This document shows positions 1 to 7,782 of a stretch of 17,553 nt of DNA, piece after piece (position 1 is the first letter of the stretch; the number at the start of each line of letters is the position of its first letter). The stretch is from positions 5,585-23,137 of the forward strand of contig PBLM01000027.1 in NCBI GenBank assembly GCA_002721775.1, read 5' to 3'. The notes under the pieces are model-generated. The model worked only from the letters and a program-made list of their open reading frames with translations, did not search any database and was not told the DNA's origin. The position numbers and the translations under genes are program-made. The stretch comes from Rhodospirillaceae bacterium (GTDB taxonomy: Bacteria > Pseudomonadota > Alphaproteobacteria > Puniceispirillales > Puniceispirillaceae).

Positions 1-78
1 CAAGTTGCTCAGGCCATTTCAACAGTGCTGGCAGGAGGTCAACCTGAACACATTGTCGACAAGGTCAGAGGCTACTGA
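1..78 (+). CDS. C-terminal end of a D-2-hydroxyacid / phosphoglycerate-type dehydrogenase (partial)
   Basis: An open frame enters from the left edge and ends at a TGA at 76-78, giving 25 residues. The sequence (QVAQAISTVLAGG, then HIVDKVRGY at the end) resembles the last helix and tail of NAD-dependent 2-hydroxyacid dehydrogenases, which commonly end in a small helix followed by VVD-x-x-RGY. In that family the last helix packs between the catalytic and NAD-binding domains. No catalytic residue is in view, so the exact substrate cannot be given. The stop codon overlaps the end of the opposite-strand aminopeptidase gene by 7 bases. The family call is tentative because so little of the protein is visible. 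Confidence 0.5.
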   Translation, partial: QVAQAISTVLAGGQPEHIVDKVRGY

Positions 79-1484
79 TTAGCGTTGGCAAGCTGTTTGA
101 TGTAAGCAAAGCTGGTTCGCAGTCCCATAGCTTCGCCGCCTTTGGGCCGCCCTGGCCGTGCAGATAAATTCCACGCCATTACATCAATATGGGCCCAGTT
201 CACCTGTTTGCCTGTAAAACGGCGCAGGAATAAAGCTGCTGTGATAGCCCCACCATAACCGCCTGCATTTCCTGTACTGGAAAGGCCTGCCTGACCAGCA
301 TCAAGATAGCGATCATACGCATCAAATAAAGGCAGCTGCCACACCGGGTCATCAACATCCTCACCAAGATCCATCATGTCTCGGGCGGTATTTGACTGGT
401 TACAGAAAAGGGCAGGACATTCGGTGCCCAATGCAACGCGGGCGGCCCCCGTCAGTGTGGCAAAATCAAGCAGGAAGTCGGGTTTTGGATGATCATCATC
501 ATGCAGGGCATGATATAGCGCATCAGCAAGCACAAGTCTTCCTTCTGCATCTGTGTTGCCGACTTCAACAGGAATTCCGGCTGCTGTTTCAATCACATCA
601 AGTGGGCGCATGGCGTGAGCAGAAATTGCATTTTCAGCAGCTGCGATCAGCACCCGCAACCGGCAGTTTACGCCGGCTGTCATCAGCGCAGCTGCAATTC
701 CCAGCACATGGGCAGCACCTCCCATATCCTTTTTCATGATTTCCATTGCTTTTGACGGCTTGATATCCAGCCCGCCACTGTCAAAGCTGATGCCTTTTCC
801 TACCAGCGTGATCACAGGGCCGCTGTCACCCCATTGCAGCTCTATCATGCGGGGTTTGATCTCCGCAGCCCGGCCAACAATATGCAAGGCAGGGGCATAG
901 TTTTCCAACGACTCACCGCTGACCACAGAAAAACGGGCAGAATAGGCTTGTGCAATTTCACGCGCAACTTGCTCAATGCCAGCCGGCGTCATTTGATTTG
1001 CAGGCATATTTACCATTTCACGGACAATGTGTGTACCCAGGACAAGTGCAGAGCTATCTGTGCAGACAGCCTTATCGCTCAAAGCTAATAGAGGCAAAGT
1101 TTTGTTAGCCTCTTTTGTCTTATGAGGTGCGAACTGGTACTGGGCTAGCCCCCAGCCCAGTTGGATGTCACTAACAGCTATATCTGCTGCAAAGGTAAAG
1201 TCAGGGTGCCAGCTACCTGGTGGAAGATTACAAGCTACCCTGGCAATATCCCACAGAGGCGTTTTACCCATCACAACTACACCGCTTCTCATGCCGCCAT
1301 TCTGATCAGGCAGACAGGTAAACTGGCCTGCTTTTGCTCTGAAATTTGTCGCCTTCAGCCAGTTTTTTTGGCTCTCACCCTGAGCGGTGACAAAGGCATC
1401 TAATTGATCCTTTTGCACGATAAAAAGTGGCATGCTGACTTCACTCGGGGCTGTCAGTCCAGTTCGGCAGGAAAATATTGTCAT
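72..1484 (-). CDS. M17 leucyl aminopeptidase family metallopeptidase
   Basis: This cytosolic two-metal exopeptidase removes N-terminal residues from peptides during protein turnover. The 470-residue frame has an N-terminal domain of about 160 residues and the C-terminal M17 catalytic domain. All expected metal and catalytic positions are present: K230 (VGKG), D235 (SFDSGG), K242 (DIKPS), D253 (KKDMGGAA), and D312, E314 and R316 in NTDAEGRLVLADAL. The length fits the shorter alphaproteobacterial 'leucyl aminopeptidase family' forms rather than classical PepA of about 500 residues, so I do not assign pepA. The ATG at 1484 has an AGGA about 8 bases upstream. A second ATG at 1433 (MPLFIVQ) starts where homologues often start, so the first 17 residues are uncertain. 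A small membrane ORF lies 48 bases upstream on the same strand. Confidence 0.93.
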   Translation of the reverse strand: MTIFSCRTGLTAPSEVSMPLFIVQKDQLDAFVTAQGESQKNWLKATNFRAKAGQFTCLPDQNGGMRSGVVVMGKTPLWDIARVACNLPPGSWHPDFTFAADIAVSDIQLGWGLAQYQFAPHKTKEANKTLPLLALSDKAVCTDSSALVLGTHIVREMVNMPANQMTPAGIEQVAREIAQAYSARFSVVSGESLENYAPALHIVGRAAEIKPRMIELQWGDSGPVITLVGKGISFDSGGLDIKPSKAMEIMKKDMGGAAHVLGIAAALMTAGVNCRLRVLIAAAENAISAHAMRPLDVIETAAGIPVEVGNTDAEGRLVLADALYHALHDDDHPKPDFLLDFATLTGAARVALGTECPALFCNQSNTARDMMDLGEDVDDPVWQLPLFDAYDRYLDAGQAGLSSTGNAGGYGGAITAALFLRRFTGKQVNWAHIDVMAWNLSARPGRPKGGEAMGLRTSFAYIKQLANANQ

Positions 1485-1532
1485 ATCACATGGTCCTGTT
1501 TGGGAGAGAAGATGCGGTGTTTTAGTCAGGCC

Positions 1533-1724
1533 TTATTTGCTACTTGCCTTTGCAAAGTTCATAACAGAGGGCAGACTTACAGCCAGATAGATACCGCGGA
1601 TAATTAAATAAAGAATAAATGCAAACAGTAACCCGTCAAGATGATGTGGATTAAAAAAGTTAGTTGACGATAGAATGACAAGCCAAGCAAATACAGAAAA
1701 CGCTGTGATCATCCCATTATGCAT
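1533..1724 (-). CDS. Small hypothetical membrane protein (63 aa)
   Basis: The frame from the ATG at 1724 encodes 63 residues. It is strongly hydrophobic, with two likely membrane segments (about residues 5-20, ITAFSVFAWLVIL, and about 30-50, GLLFAFILYLIIRGIYLAVSL), separated by a polar stretch with NPHH and followed by a short basic tail. I do not recognise the family. It lies 48 bases upstream of the aminopeptidase on the same strand and may be co-transcribed. Other possible starts are TTG at 1730 and ATG at 1712, and none has a strong ribosome binding site. Two clean membrane segments in a frame with no competing gene argue for a real gene, but chance cannot be excluded at this length. Confidence 0.45.
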   Translation of the reverse strand: MHNGMITAFSVFAWLVILSSTNFFNPHHLDGLLFAFILYLIIRGIYLAVSLPSVMNFAKASSK

Positions 1725-1730
1725 GTGCAA

Positions 1731-2090
1731 GGTGCTTGCCGCCCTAAAAAGCTAGCGGTATGTTTGAGGTCATCACCGGGCATGATAATCGCTTGATATG
1801 ACTTTAGGAAGCGTGTGCAGCTGAGATGGTTGTCATTCTGTTACGTTCTTTCGTTACAGACTAGGAGCGTGACCGTGATTAATCCATTTATGGCCTGAGC
1901 AGCCGCCCATGAATGCGGTTAGACGCCTCTCATCTAAAAGGGTAAACTTCTGGCCCGTTGCTCTTTCTGATAATTAGCTTGCTTGACCGTGTTTTTATAT
2001 CACTAGTCTCGGCTTCAGATATAGGCTAAATTCAAATAAAATTTACTGATAATCGTCTGGTCAAATCTTCAAAAGCGATACCTCCAGCCC
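1731..2090. other. 360-base gap with no supported gene
   Basis: No convincing protein frame, tRNA or known RNA family is visible here. It contains a possible plus-strand promoter (1830-1858), a weak hairpin (CGCTT...AAGCG near 1790-1813) and a run of short inverted repeats at 1897-1963. The 8-mer TGACCGTG occurs twice (about 1870 and 1984). The last 60 bases before 2091 are AT-rich and probably the leader of the ArnT-like gene. Confidence 0.5.
1830..1858 (+). promoter_or_regulatory. Possible sigma-70 promoter, TTGTCA-17-GTTACA
   Basis: A -35-like TTGTCA (1830-1835, 5 of 6 consensus bases) is separated by 17 bases from GTTACA (1853-1858), a weak -10. It points toward the ArnT-like gene 230 bases away and toward the inverted repeats at 1897-1963. 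The call rests only on sequence resemblance. Confidence 0.25.
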
Positions 2091-3788
2091 ATGTCATCCA
2101 CATCAAAACAGAGTGCTGCTTCTTGGCACACCCAGCTGGCCGGATGGGTCCATCGCCGCTCAACCTTGTGGATTCTTCTGTCTGTTTTGGCTTTTGGTAT
2201 TTTGATTGGTCATCAGACCCTTGGTGTGATTGACAGGGATGAGGCACGGTTTGCACAGGCCAGTAAACAGATGCTGGCCAGTGGCGACTATATCACGCCG
2301 CGCTTTATGGATGAGTTACGGGCAAAAAAGCCTATTGGAATTTACTGGCTTCAGTCTGTTTGTGCCACTTTGTTTGGGCAGGCAGATATTGCCAGCTACC
2401 GCCTGCCCAGCCTGGTAGGGTTTTTGCTCAGCCTCGTTCTGATTTTCCGGTTCAGCCAATCTCTCTGGCCGTCCTCGTCCGGACCTGCACAAGGGCTGAT
2501 AGCAGTGTTGCTCTTAGCCTCTTCACCCTTGCTTATTGCTGAAGCCCATCTGGCTAAAACAGATTCAGTTCTTCTGATGGTTTTGCTTGTCCAGCAATTA
2601 ATGTTATGGCGGATTTACAAAAACAGGTTTAATGAGGAGGAGCGTCCGCCTTGTTTGGCATTTTGGGTTTGTATGTCTCTTGGTATTTTGGTCAAAGGGC
2701 CTATCAGCCCGCTTCTTGCAATGACAAGCTGTTTAGTTTTATGCGGGCTTGATCGGCATGTTGGTTGGCTGAAAAAGCTGCAGTTGTTTAAAGGCCTCCT
2801 TGTGGTCTGCTGCCTTGTTCTACCCTGGGCAATTGCGGTCAGCTCAGCAACAGACGGAGCTTTTCTAGACATTGCAATCAAGGGTGATTTTCTGTCCAAA
2901 GTTCAGTCAGCGCAGGAATCACATGGTGCGCCACCAGGGACATATCTGGCTTTGTTGGGGGTGCTGTTCTGGCCTGGCTTGGCTTTTGCTGGTCATATTG
3001 CTGGTCTTGGCCGCCAGCTTATTACTGGGGATGCTGCCCGATTTTGTCTAGCCTGGTTCGTAGGTTATTGGCTGGTCATTGAATTTGTTCCGACCAAATT
3101 GCCCCACTATATTCTGCCTGCCCTGCCCGCTCTCGCATTGTTAATAAGTCACGCGTTGTGCAGCAGAATGCCGCAGCGAACACGTCTGACACGGTGGATT
3201 TCTGAAGGGTTTATGTTTCTAGCGAGCATATGTGGATTGGTGTTGGTCGCAGCTCTTCTTTGGGCGTCTGTTCGCTTTGGAGGTGTAACAGGTGGCCGCG
3301 CCTTTCTATTTGCCCTAGTCACAGCCTGTCTGATTGCTATGAGTCTTTGGCGTTTATGGCTCTGGCGACAGCATCATCGGCTGGGAGATATTCTGGTTGT
3401 CCTGGGTTGCGGTGCGCTTGCACATATAATTGCCATTGCCGGTGTTGTTGCTGGGGCGTCTGCCATTCATATTTCCAGCCGTCTTGCCGCGGAAATTAAA
3501 AGGCTGCCTAACCAGCCGGCAATTATTAGCCTTATTGGCTATCATGAACCATCAGCTGTTTTTCACCTTGGTCGCGATATTCTGCTGCTGAATGCGGATG
3601 AGGCGGCTGTATTTATGGCTGACTCAAAAGATGGTCTCGCTGTGGTTGAGCAGTCAGAACGACAGGCTTTTCTAGGCTTAGCTGATAAGTTAGGTTTAAG
3701 CTTGGTCAGCTCAGCTCGTGTCAGCGGGTTTAATATTTCACGCGGCCGGGATGTTGAACTGATCTTATATCAGCGCTCCAGCCTTTGA
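2091..3788 (+). CDS. ArnT-like polyprenyl-phosphate-sugar glycosyltransferase (GT83/PMT_2 type), integral membrane
   Basis: This 565-residue inner-membrane GT-C enzyme probably moves a sugar from undecaprenyl phosphate to a lipid A, glycolipid or other envelope acceptor on the periplasmic side. After a short cytosolic start the first membrane segment (about 26-42) leads into the first periplasmic loop, which carries the acidic motif VIDRDEARF (46-54), then DYITPRF and KKPIGIYWLQ (79-88), as in the ArnT family. About ten further hydrophobic segments follow, including KLPHYILPALPALALL. The last 100 or so residues are a soluble tail. It heads a cassette with a DPM/ArnC-like GT2 enzyme and a LAB_N protein. 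No aminoarabinose synthesis gene is in view, so the sugar is unknown and arnT is not assigned. The ATG has no clear Shine-Dalgarno sequence. Confidence 0.88.
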   Translation: MSSTSKQSAASWHTQLAGWVHRRSTLWILLSVLAFGILIGHQTLGVIDRDEARFAQASKQMLASGDYITPRFMDELRAKKPIGIYWLQSVCATLFGQADIASYRLPSLVGFLLSLVLIFRFSQSLWPSSSGPAQGLIAVLLLASSPLLIAEAHLAKTDSVLLMVLLVQQLMLWRIYKNRFNEEERPPCLAFWVCMSLGILVKGPISPLLAMTSCLVLCGLDRHVGWLKKLQLFKGLLVVCCLVLPWAIAVSSATDGAFLDIAIKGDFLSKVQSAQESHGAPPGTYLALLGVLFWPGLAFAGHIAGLGRQLITGDAARFCLAWFVGYWLVIEFVPTKLPHYILPALPALALLISHALCSRMPQRTRLTRWISEGFMFLASICGLVLVAALLWASVRFGGVTGGRAFLFALVTACLIAMSLWRLWLWRQHHRLGDILVVLGCGALAHIIAIAGVVAGASAIHISSRLAAEIKRLPNQPAIISLIGYHEPSAVFHLGRDILLLNADEAAVFMADSKDGLAVVEQSERQAFLGLADKLGLSLVSSARVSGFNISRGRDVELILYQRSSL

Positions 3789-3813
3789 AAAACATTATAA
3801 AGGTTGCGCCTCA

Positions 3814-3842
3814 TTGACCTTGAAGGACTCAGCCGGTATAGG
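3814..3842 (+). promoter_or_regulatory. Likely promoter, TTGACC-17-TATAGG
   Basis: TTGACC (3814-3819) and TATAGG (3837-3842) are exactly 17 bases apart in the 110-base space between the ArnT-like gene and the GT2 gene, placing the start of transcription near 3849. It resembles the promoter-like element at 14148-14176, which shares TTGACC followed by (T)TGAAGG. The GT2 and LAB_N genes may therefore have a start of their own as well as read-through from upstream. Confidence 0.45.
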
Positions 3843-3898
3843 ATGTTACCTTAACATTTTAAGCAGATTGAATAGAAGTTTACCGGACTAAAATCACC

Positions 3899-4735
3899 AT
3901 GCCAGTAACCGCCACCCCAGATATCTCGGTTCTCGTGCCTGTGATGAATGAACAGGGAAATATCAGGCAATTAATTGACGAAATTGCAGCTGTATATGCG
4001 GATAGGCCTTTTGAGATAATCTATGTGAATGACGGCAGTGATGATGGAACGGCTGATGAACTAAACAACGCTGCTGCTGCAATCAAGCAATTGCGGGTTT
4101 TGACCCATGAAAGATGCACGGGCCAGTCTGCAGCCTTGCGGACAGCCCTTTACAAGGCGCGCGCGCCGCTGATCGCAGTGCTGGATGGTGATGGTCAGAA
4201 CATCCCCTCTGACCTGCCTGCTCTTGAATCTGCCTTGCTGACTATCCGACCTGCACAGGGGATGGCGGCCGGCGTGCGCGTGGCGCGCAAAGATACAGGC
4301 ATGCGTCGATGGGCATCTGCCTTTGCCCGTTCTGTCCGCCGCGCACTGCTTGGTGATGATCATCCAGACAGTGGCTGTGGTATAAAGATTGTCGATCGTG
4401 ACCTGTTTATGCGTCTGCCTTTCTTCAACCATATGCACAGATTTATGCCGACACTTATACAGGGTGAGGGCGGTAGGGTTGTTGCGGTCCCTGTCGGTCA
4501 TCGCGCGCGCACAGCCGGTAAGTCCAAATACGGCATTCTTGACCGTCTTTTTGTCGGGATTGCAGATTTATTTGGGGTGATCTGGCTGATGCGCAGACGC
4601 TCTGATCCCGGTAATGTGACTGAAAAATTCTCGACTGAACAGGTGCTGAATAAAAACCCAAAATCACGCTCAGGCAAAAAACCTGCGGTAAAAGCTGCAT
4701 CCGCAGTCAGACAAAAATCGGCACAGAAAGGCTGA
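3899..4735 (+). CDS. GT2 glycosyltransferase, DPM1/ArnC-like (polyprenyl-phosphate glycosyltransferase)
   Basis: The expected reaction is transfer of a sugar from a nucleotide donor to undecaprenyl phosphate at the cytosolic face of the membrane, supplying the ArnT-like enzyme. The 278-residue protein has a GT-A fold start (ISVLVPVMNEQGN, 9-21), the nucleotide-binding IIYVNDGSDDGT (40-51), the metal-binding DxD (D96-G-D98 in VLDGDGQN), DSGCGIKI (157-164), and the family's GKSKYG (207-212). It lacks the paired C-terminal membrane helices of ArnC. Instead it has one amphipathic or hydrophobic stretch (216-231), an RRR, and a lysine-rich, probably disordered tail of about 45 residues. The sugar cannot be told from the sequence. 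Its stop lies 2 bases before the next start, which suggests translational coupling. Confidence 0.88.
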   Translation: MPVTATPDISVLVPVMNEQGNIRQLIDEIAAVYADRPFEIIYVNDGSDDGTADELNNAAAAIKQLRVLTHERCTGQSAALRTALYKARAPLIAVLDGDGQNIPSDLPALESALLTIRPAQGMAAGVRVARKDTGMRRWASAFARSVRRALLGDDHPDSGCGIKIVDRDLFMRLPFFNHMHRFMPTLIQGEGGRVVAVPVGHRARTAGKSKYGILDRLFVGIADLFGVIWLMRRRSDPGNVTEKFSTEQVLNKNPKSRSGKKPAVKAASAVRQKSAQKG

Positions 4736-4737
4736 GC

Positions 4738-5103
4738 ATGCTGGATGCAATCTCATTTATCATTGGTGAAACGGCGCTCCTACTTGGGCGGGGGCTTCTT
4801 ACAGTTCTGCCATTTTTGCCAGAAACTCTGGAGACACACCCAGAACAGCTGATGATTATTATTGGCTTTGGAGGTCAGGGCCTTTTTGCTATGCGGTTTA
4901 TCATACAGTGGCTAAAATCTGAGGGTGAAGGTAGATCTGTGATCCCGCTGGCCTTTTGGTATTTTTCGATTGGTGGGGGGCTCATACTGTTTTTATATGC
5001 GTTATGGCGCAAGGATCCTGTGATTATCTGTGGGCAGGGTCTTGGCCTGTTTATCTATTTGCGCAATTTGTATCTCATTTATCGCGAACGCCAACAGGCC
5101 TGA
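4738..5103 (+). CDS. LAB_N-domain small membrane protein
   Basis: This 121-residue protein has four hydrophobic segments (about 3-27, 38-60, 68-91 and 94-115) and matches the lipid A biosynthesis N-terminal (LAB_N) family: GFGGQGLFAMRFIIQWLKSE, RSVIPLAFWYFSIGGG, and CGQGLGLFIYLRNLYLIY. The family is small, membrane-embedded and often found beside ArnT/DPM-like glycosyltransferases, and it resembles small multidrug-resistance/ArnE-F type proteins. A role as flippase or membrane partner for the lipid-linked sugar is plausible but inferred. Translation starts 2 bases after the GT2 stop with AGAAAGG as its ribosome binding site. The gene ends 6 bases before the convergent EVE gene, and I see no hairpin terminator between them. 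Confidence 0.88.
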   Translation: MLDAISFIIGETALLLGRGLLTVLPFLPETLETHPEQLMIIIGFGGQGLFAMRFIIQWLKSEGEGRSVIPLAFWYFSIGGGLILFLYALWRKDPVIICGQGLGLFIYLRNLYLIYRERQQA

Positions 5104-5109
5104 ACTCGC

Positions 5110-5529
5110 CTACAAGCGTGTATTTCCCATCGCCAGAATCAACCGCCAGTCCTCTTCTGACACAGGCACAACAGATAATCGTGATTGTTTGACAAGGGCC
5201 AGCTCAGCCAGACGAGATTCAGCTTTAATATCTGTCAGACTGACAGGTGTCTGCATATCCTTGATGGCCCTTACAGAAACCATTCCAAATCGGCCTGTCG
5301 GATCAGTGGGATCCAGATGCCAAGTTTTGATCACATCTACAATGCCGACGATACGCTTTTCATTGACAGAGTGATAAAAAAAACCGAGATCGCCAATCTG
5401 CATAGCTTTCATATTGTTGCCAGCCTGATGATTACGAACGCCATCCCAACCTTCGCCTTCATCTCCTTTTGCAAGCTGGTCCTGCCATGACCATGTTCCA
5501 GGCTCTGATTTAAATAACCAATATGCCAT
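5110..5529 (-). CDS. EVE-domain protein
   Basis: This 139-residue protein is a single EVE (PUA/YTH-like) domain. It starts with AYWLFKSEPGTWSWQDQ, followed by WDGVRNHQAGNNMKAMQIGDLGFFYHS (28-54) and IVGIVDVIKTWHLDPTDP (60-77), all typical of the family that includes human THYN1. EVE domains bind modified bases in nucleic acids, and the role of the stand-alone bacterial form is not settled. The start ATG at 5529 has AAAGG at suitable spacing. It lies 41 bases downstream of gpsA and is probably the last gene of a tsaD-gpsA-EVE operon, an order common in alphaproteobacteria. Linkage to the tRNA-modification gene tsaD suggests an RNA context, though this is only inference. Confidence 0.92.
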   Translation of the reverse strand: MAYWLFKSEPGTWSWQDQLAKGDEGEGWDGVRNHQAGNNMKAMQIGDLGFFYHSVNEKRIVGIVDVIKTWHLDPTDPTGRFGMVSVRAIKDMQTPVSLTDIKAESRLAELALVKQSRLSVVPVSEEDWRLILAMGNTRL

Positions 5530-5570
5530 TGCTGCGCCTTTCGTCTCTCAAACTTAATTTACCTTGCTGC

Positions 5571-6554
5571 TCATTCCTTCATGGCCTGCCGGGACAGCAA
5601 CGCTGAGATCCGGGTGTGAATATTTGCACCGCCATTCACAATATCATCTACCGCAAAACATATCGGCAGTTCAATGGACTCATATTTTGCGCGCGCTCTC
5701 AATGTTGCTGCCGAAAACCGGCCTTCTGCTAGTGACGAGGGTACAGGCTTACCATTGCCCAGAGCAAAGCCAAACGCCATATTGCGTGAATGTGGCCCGG
5801 AACAGGATAAAACCAGATCTCCCATCCCGGCCAGGCCGGATATAGTGCGACTTTCCGCACCCAGCCGGCTGGCCAAACGTGCTGTTTCAGCAAGACCCCT
5901 TGTAATCAGTCCGGCCCTTGCATTATCGCCAAGAGCCTGGCCTGCACAGATGCCCGCCGCAATGGCTATGACATTTTTGACCGCACCGCCTAGTGCCGCC
6001 CCGATTATATCACTGCCCTGATACAGCCTAATACTGCTTGCTGAAAACTGTGTCGCAATCTGCGCAGACACATTAGCTTTGTCGCTTGCTGCCAACAGCG
6101 CGGTAGGCAGATCCCATAGAACCTCATCAGCAAAGGATGGGCCGGTTAGCATGGCCAGTGGGCGGCTGACAAGATGGGTGCGGGCATATTCAGGTAGAAA
6201 CAGCCCGCCTTTATGCGGATCAGAAATCAGACCTTTTGCACAGAGCACAATCGGTATGTCCGCAGGAGCAAAGGCGCTTATTATTTTGAAACTCTCCTCA
6301 TGTGCCGATACAGGAAGCGCAAGATAAATCAAATCAGCGGTCTGAAGACAGCTTTCGTCATCTGTTACCTGAAAGTTGTCCAATCCTGTTACTTCAGGCA
6401 GCTGTCGGATATGGCCAGCGGCAAGATTAACAGCTGTCTGTTGCGATCGAACCAGAATTTGGCAATCAAGAGCTGCATTCTTGCGTAATTGATGGGTGAG
6501 GGCTGCCCCCCAGCTGCCGCCACCCATGATGATGATCTTTTGCGTTTGTGTCAT
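5571..6554 (-). CDS. gpsA: NAD(P)+-dependent glycerol-3-phosphate dehydrogenase
   Basis: This cytosolic enzyme reduces dihydroxyacetone phosphate to sn-glycerol-3-phosphate for phospholipid synthesis. Counting from the ATG at 6554 it has 327 residues, the usual length. The N-terminal nucleotide-binding fold opens with IIIMGGGSWGAAL, followed by VLCAKG (K107) and LTGPSFADE. The C-terminal helical domain has GGAVKNVIAIAAGI with the catalytic Lys (K193), then DNARAGLITRGLAE and ISGLAGMGDLVLSCSGPHSRN. The frame extends three codons further to a TTG at 6563, but GGAA just before the ATG at 6554 favours that start. The gene lies 66 bases after the tsaD stop on the same strand and is probably in its operon. 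Confidence 0.95.
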   Translation of the reverse strand: MTQTQKIIIMGGGSWGAALTHQLRKNAALDCQILVRSQQTAVNLAAGHIRQLPEVTGLDNFQVTDDESCLQTADLIYLALPVSAHEESFKIISAFAPADIPIVLCAKGLISDPHKGGLFLPEYARTHLVSRPLAMLTGPSFADEVLWDLPTALLAASDKANVSAQIATQFSASSIRLYQGSDIIGAALGGAVKNVIAIAAGICAGQALGDNARAGLITRGLAETARLASRLGAESRTISGLAGMGDLVLSCSGPHSRNMAFGFALGNGKPVPSSLAEGRFSAATLRARAKYESIELPICFAVDDIVNGGANIHTRISALLSRQAMKE

Positions 6555-6620
6555 ATTTTCCAATTTGTCAATTTCGTTCTTAACTTTAACAGTCTTTGTT
6601 TAGATAAAAAATATTACTTA

Positions 6621-7685
6621 TCAGTTGCGCACGCCGCGGCCTGGCGGCGGCGACGCGGTCTCGTCCAAAGGCCATCGGGGACGCGGCACAAAGGAAAGGG
6701 AGCTGGTTTTGCCTGCTATTTTATATTCATGTCCGACCCAAGCAATCATCGCCCCATTATCTGTGCATAGCGCTGCAGGGGGAATAAAGACTTCAAAACC
6801 ATGTTCATTAGCGAGCGTTTTCAGCGTCGTGCCGATTAGTTGATTCGCGGCCACACCACCTGCAATGACCATACGGCGTTCATTCTGGGAATCAGCAAAA
6901 CGAACCAGTGCTTGTTTTACCCTGTCACACAGGCTGACCGTTATTGCCTGTTGCAAGCTGGCTGCAAAGTCATTCACATTCTCGTTGCCTACCGCCACTG
7001 CCTGTGCCCACCGTTGCGCAAAAGCTGTTTTCAGACCGGAAAATGAAAAATGGCAATCTGGCTCACCTTTTCGCGGATAAGGCAGGCGGACAGCTGACGC
7101 ATCGCCTGTTTTAGCAGCAACCTCAATCGCAGGGCCGCCCGGATAGCCAAGGCCCAGCAAAGCTGCACCTTTATCAAAGACCTCACCTGCTGCATCATCC
7201 ATGGTTGTGCCCAGCCGCTCATAATGGCCTGGGCCTAGCACGCTAAGCAGCTGCGTGTGACCGCCTGATACCAGCAGCAATAGATATGGGTAGGCAATAT
7301 CATCTGTAAGTCGGGCGGTCAGTGCGTGCCCCTCCAGGTGATTTACCGCAAAATAAGGTATACCCAAGGCAGAGGCCATCGCTTTGGCTGTCATTGTCCC
7401 GACCAGGACCCCACCGATAAGTCCCGGCCCACCTGTGGCCGCAATCCCGTCCAAATCAGTCAGCTGGCATCCGGCAACTCTGCAGACAGATTCGATCACT
7501 TTATCGATCACATCCAGATGTTGACGAGCAGCGATTTCCGGCACAACACCGCCATGTTCAGCATGCAGCGCTGCTGATGAGGCAATTTGCTGAGCTAAAA
7601 TTGTCTTGTCTGAACGCACAATTGCGGCAGCGGTCTCATCACAGCTGCTTTCAAGACCAAGAATAAAGGTCTGTGGTTTTATCAT
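6621..7685 (-). CDS. tsaD: tRNA N6-threonylcarbamoyladenosine (t6A) transferase subunit TsaD
   Basis: TsaD transfers the threonylcarbamoyl group to A37 of ANN-decoding tRNAs, working with TsaB and TsaE in the cytosol. The 354-residue frame from the ATG at 7685 has ILGLESSCDETAAAIV, the metal-binding NHLEGH (H116, H120), LLLVSGGHTQLL, TMDDAAGEVFDKGAALLGLGYPGGP, CHFSFSGLKTAF, VIAGGVAAN, and CTDNGAM with D309. It ends in an alphaproteobacterial-style PRPRWPLD followed by a short tail. The open frame runs 67 codons further upstream, but those residues are not family-like and overlap the gcvT leader, so I start at MIKPQT. It is transcribed away from gcvT and is probably first in an operon with gpsA and the EVE gene. 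Confidence 0.95.
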   Translation of the reverse strand: MIKPQTFILGLESSCDETAAAIVRSDKTILAQQIASSAALHAEHGGVVPEIAARQHLDVIDKVIESVCRVAGCQLTDLDGIAATGGPGLIGGVLVGTMTAKAMASALGIPYFAVNHLEGHALTARLTDDIAYPYLLLLVSGGHTQLLSVLGPGHYERLGTTMDDAAGEVFDKGAALLGLGYPGGPAIEVAAKTGDASAVRLPYPRKGEPDCHFSFSGLKTAFAQRWAQAVAVGNENVNDFAASLQQAITVSLCDRVKQALVRFADSQNERRMVIAGGVAANQLIGTTLKTLANEHGFEVFIPPAALCTDNGAMIAWVGHEYKIAGKTSSLSFVPRPRWPLDETASPPPGRGVRN

Positions 7686-7782
7686 TCTGCGGTAATAGCC
7701 CAAATGAAAGACAGCGTAAATGGGTGTTGCTCTATGATCTAGTTGTTTCGGCTCGTGCCAGTAATTATCCTTTTGGTGGGTG

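Noticed and set aside
392..739. Plus-strand frame of 115 codons inside the aminopeptidase
   Set aside because: Shadow of the minus-strand M17 gene; low-complexity residue mix with no family features.
1983..2011. TTGACC at 1983-1988 as the promoter of the ArnT-like gene
   Set aside because: At 16-18 bases downstream there is no -10-like box; TATATC is too close and TATAGG (2020-2025) too far.
4061..4501. Minus-strand frame of 146 codons inside the GT2 gene
   Set aside because: Lies wholly opposite a gene with clear GT2 motifs and has no recognisable domain of its own.
6555..6620. GATAA/TTATC hairpin between tsaD and gpsA as a terminator
   Set aside because: Only five A/T-rich pairs; too weak to end transcription, and the genes look co-transcribed.
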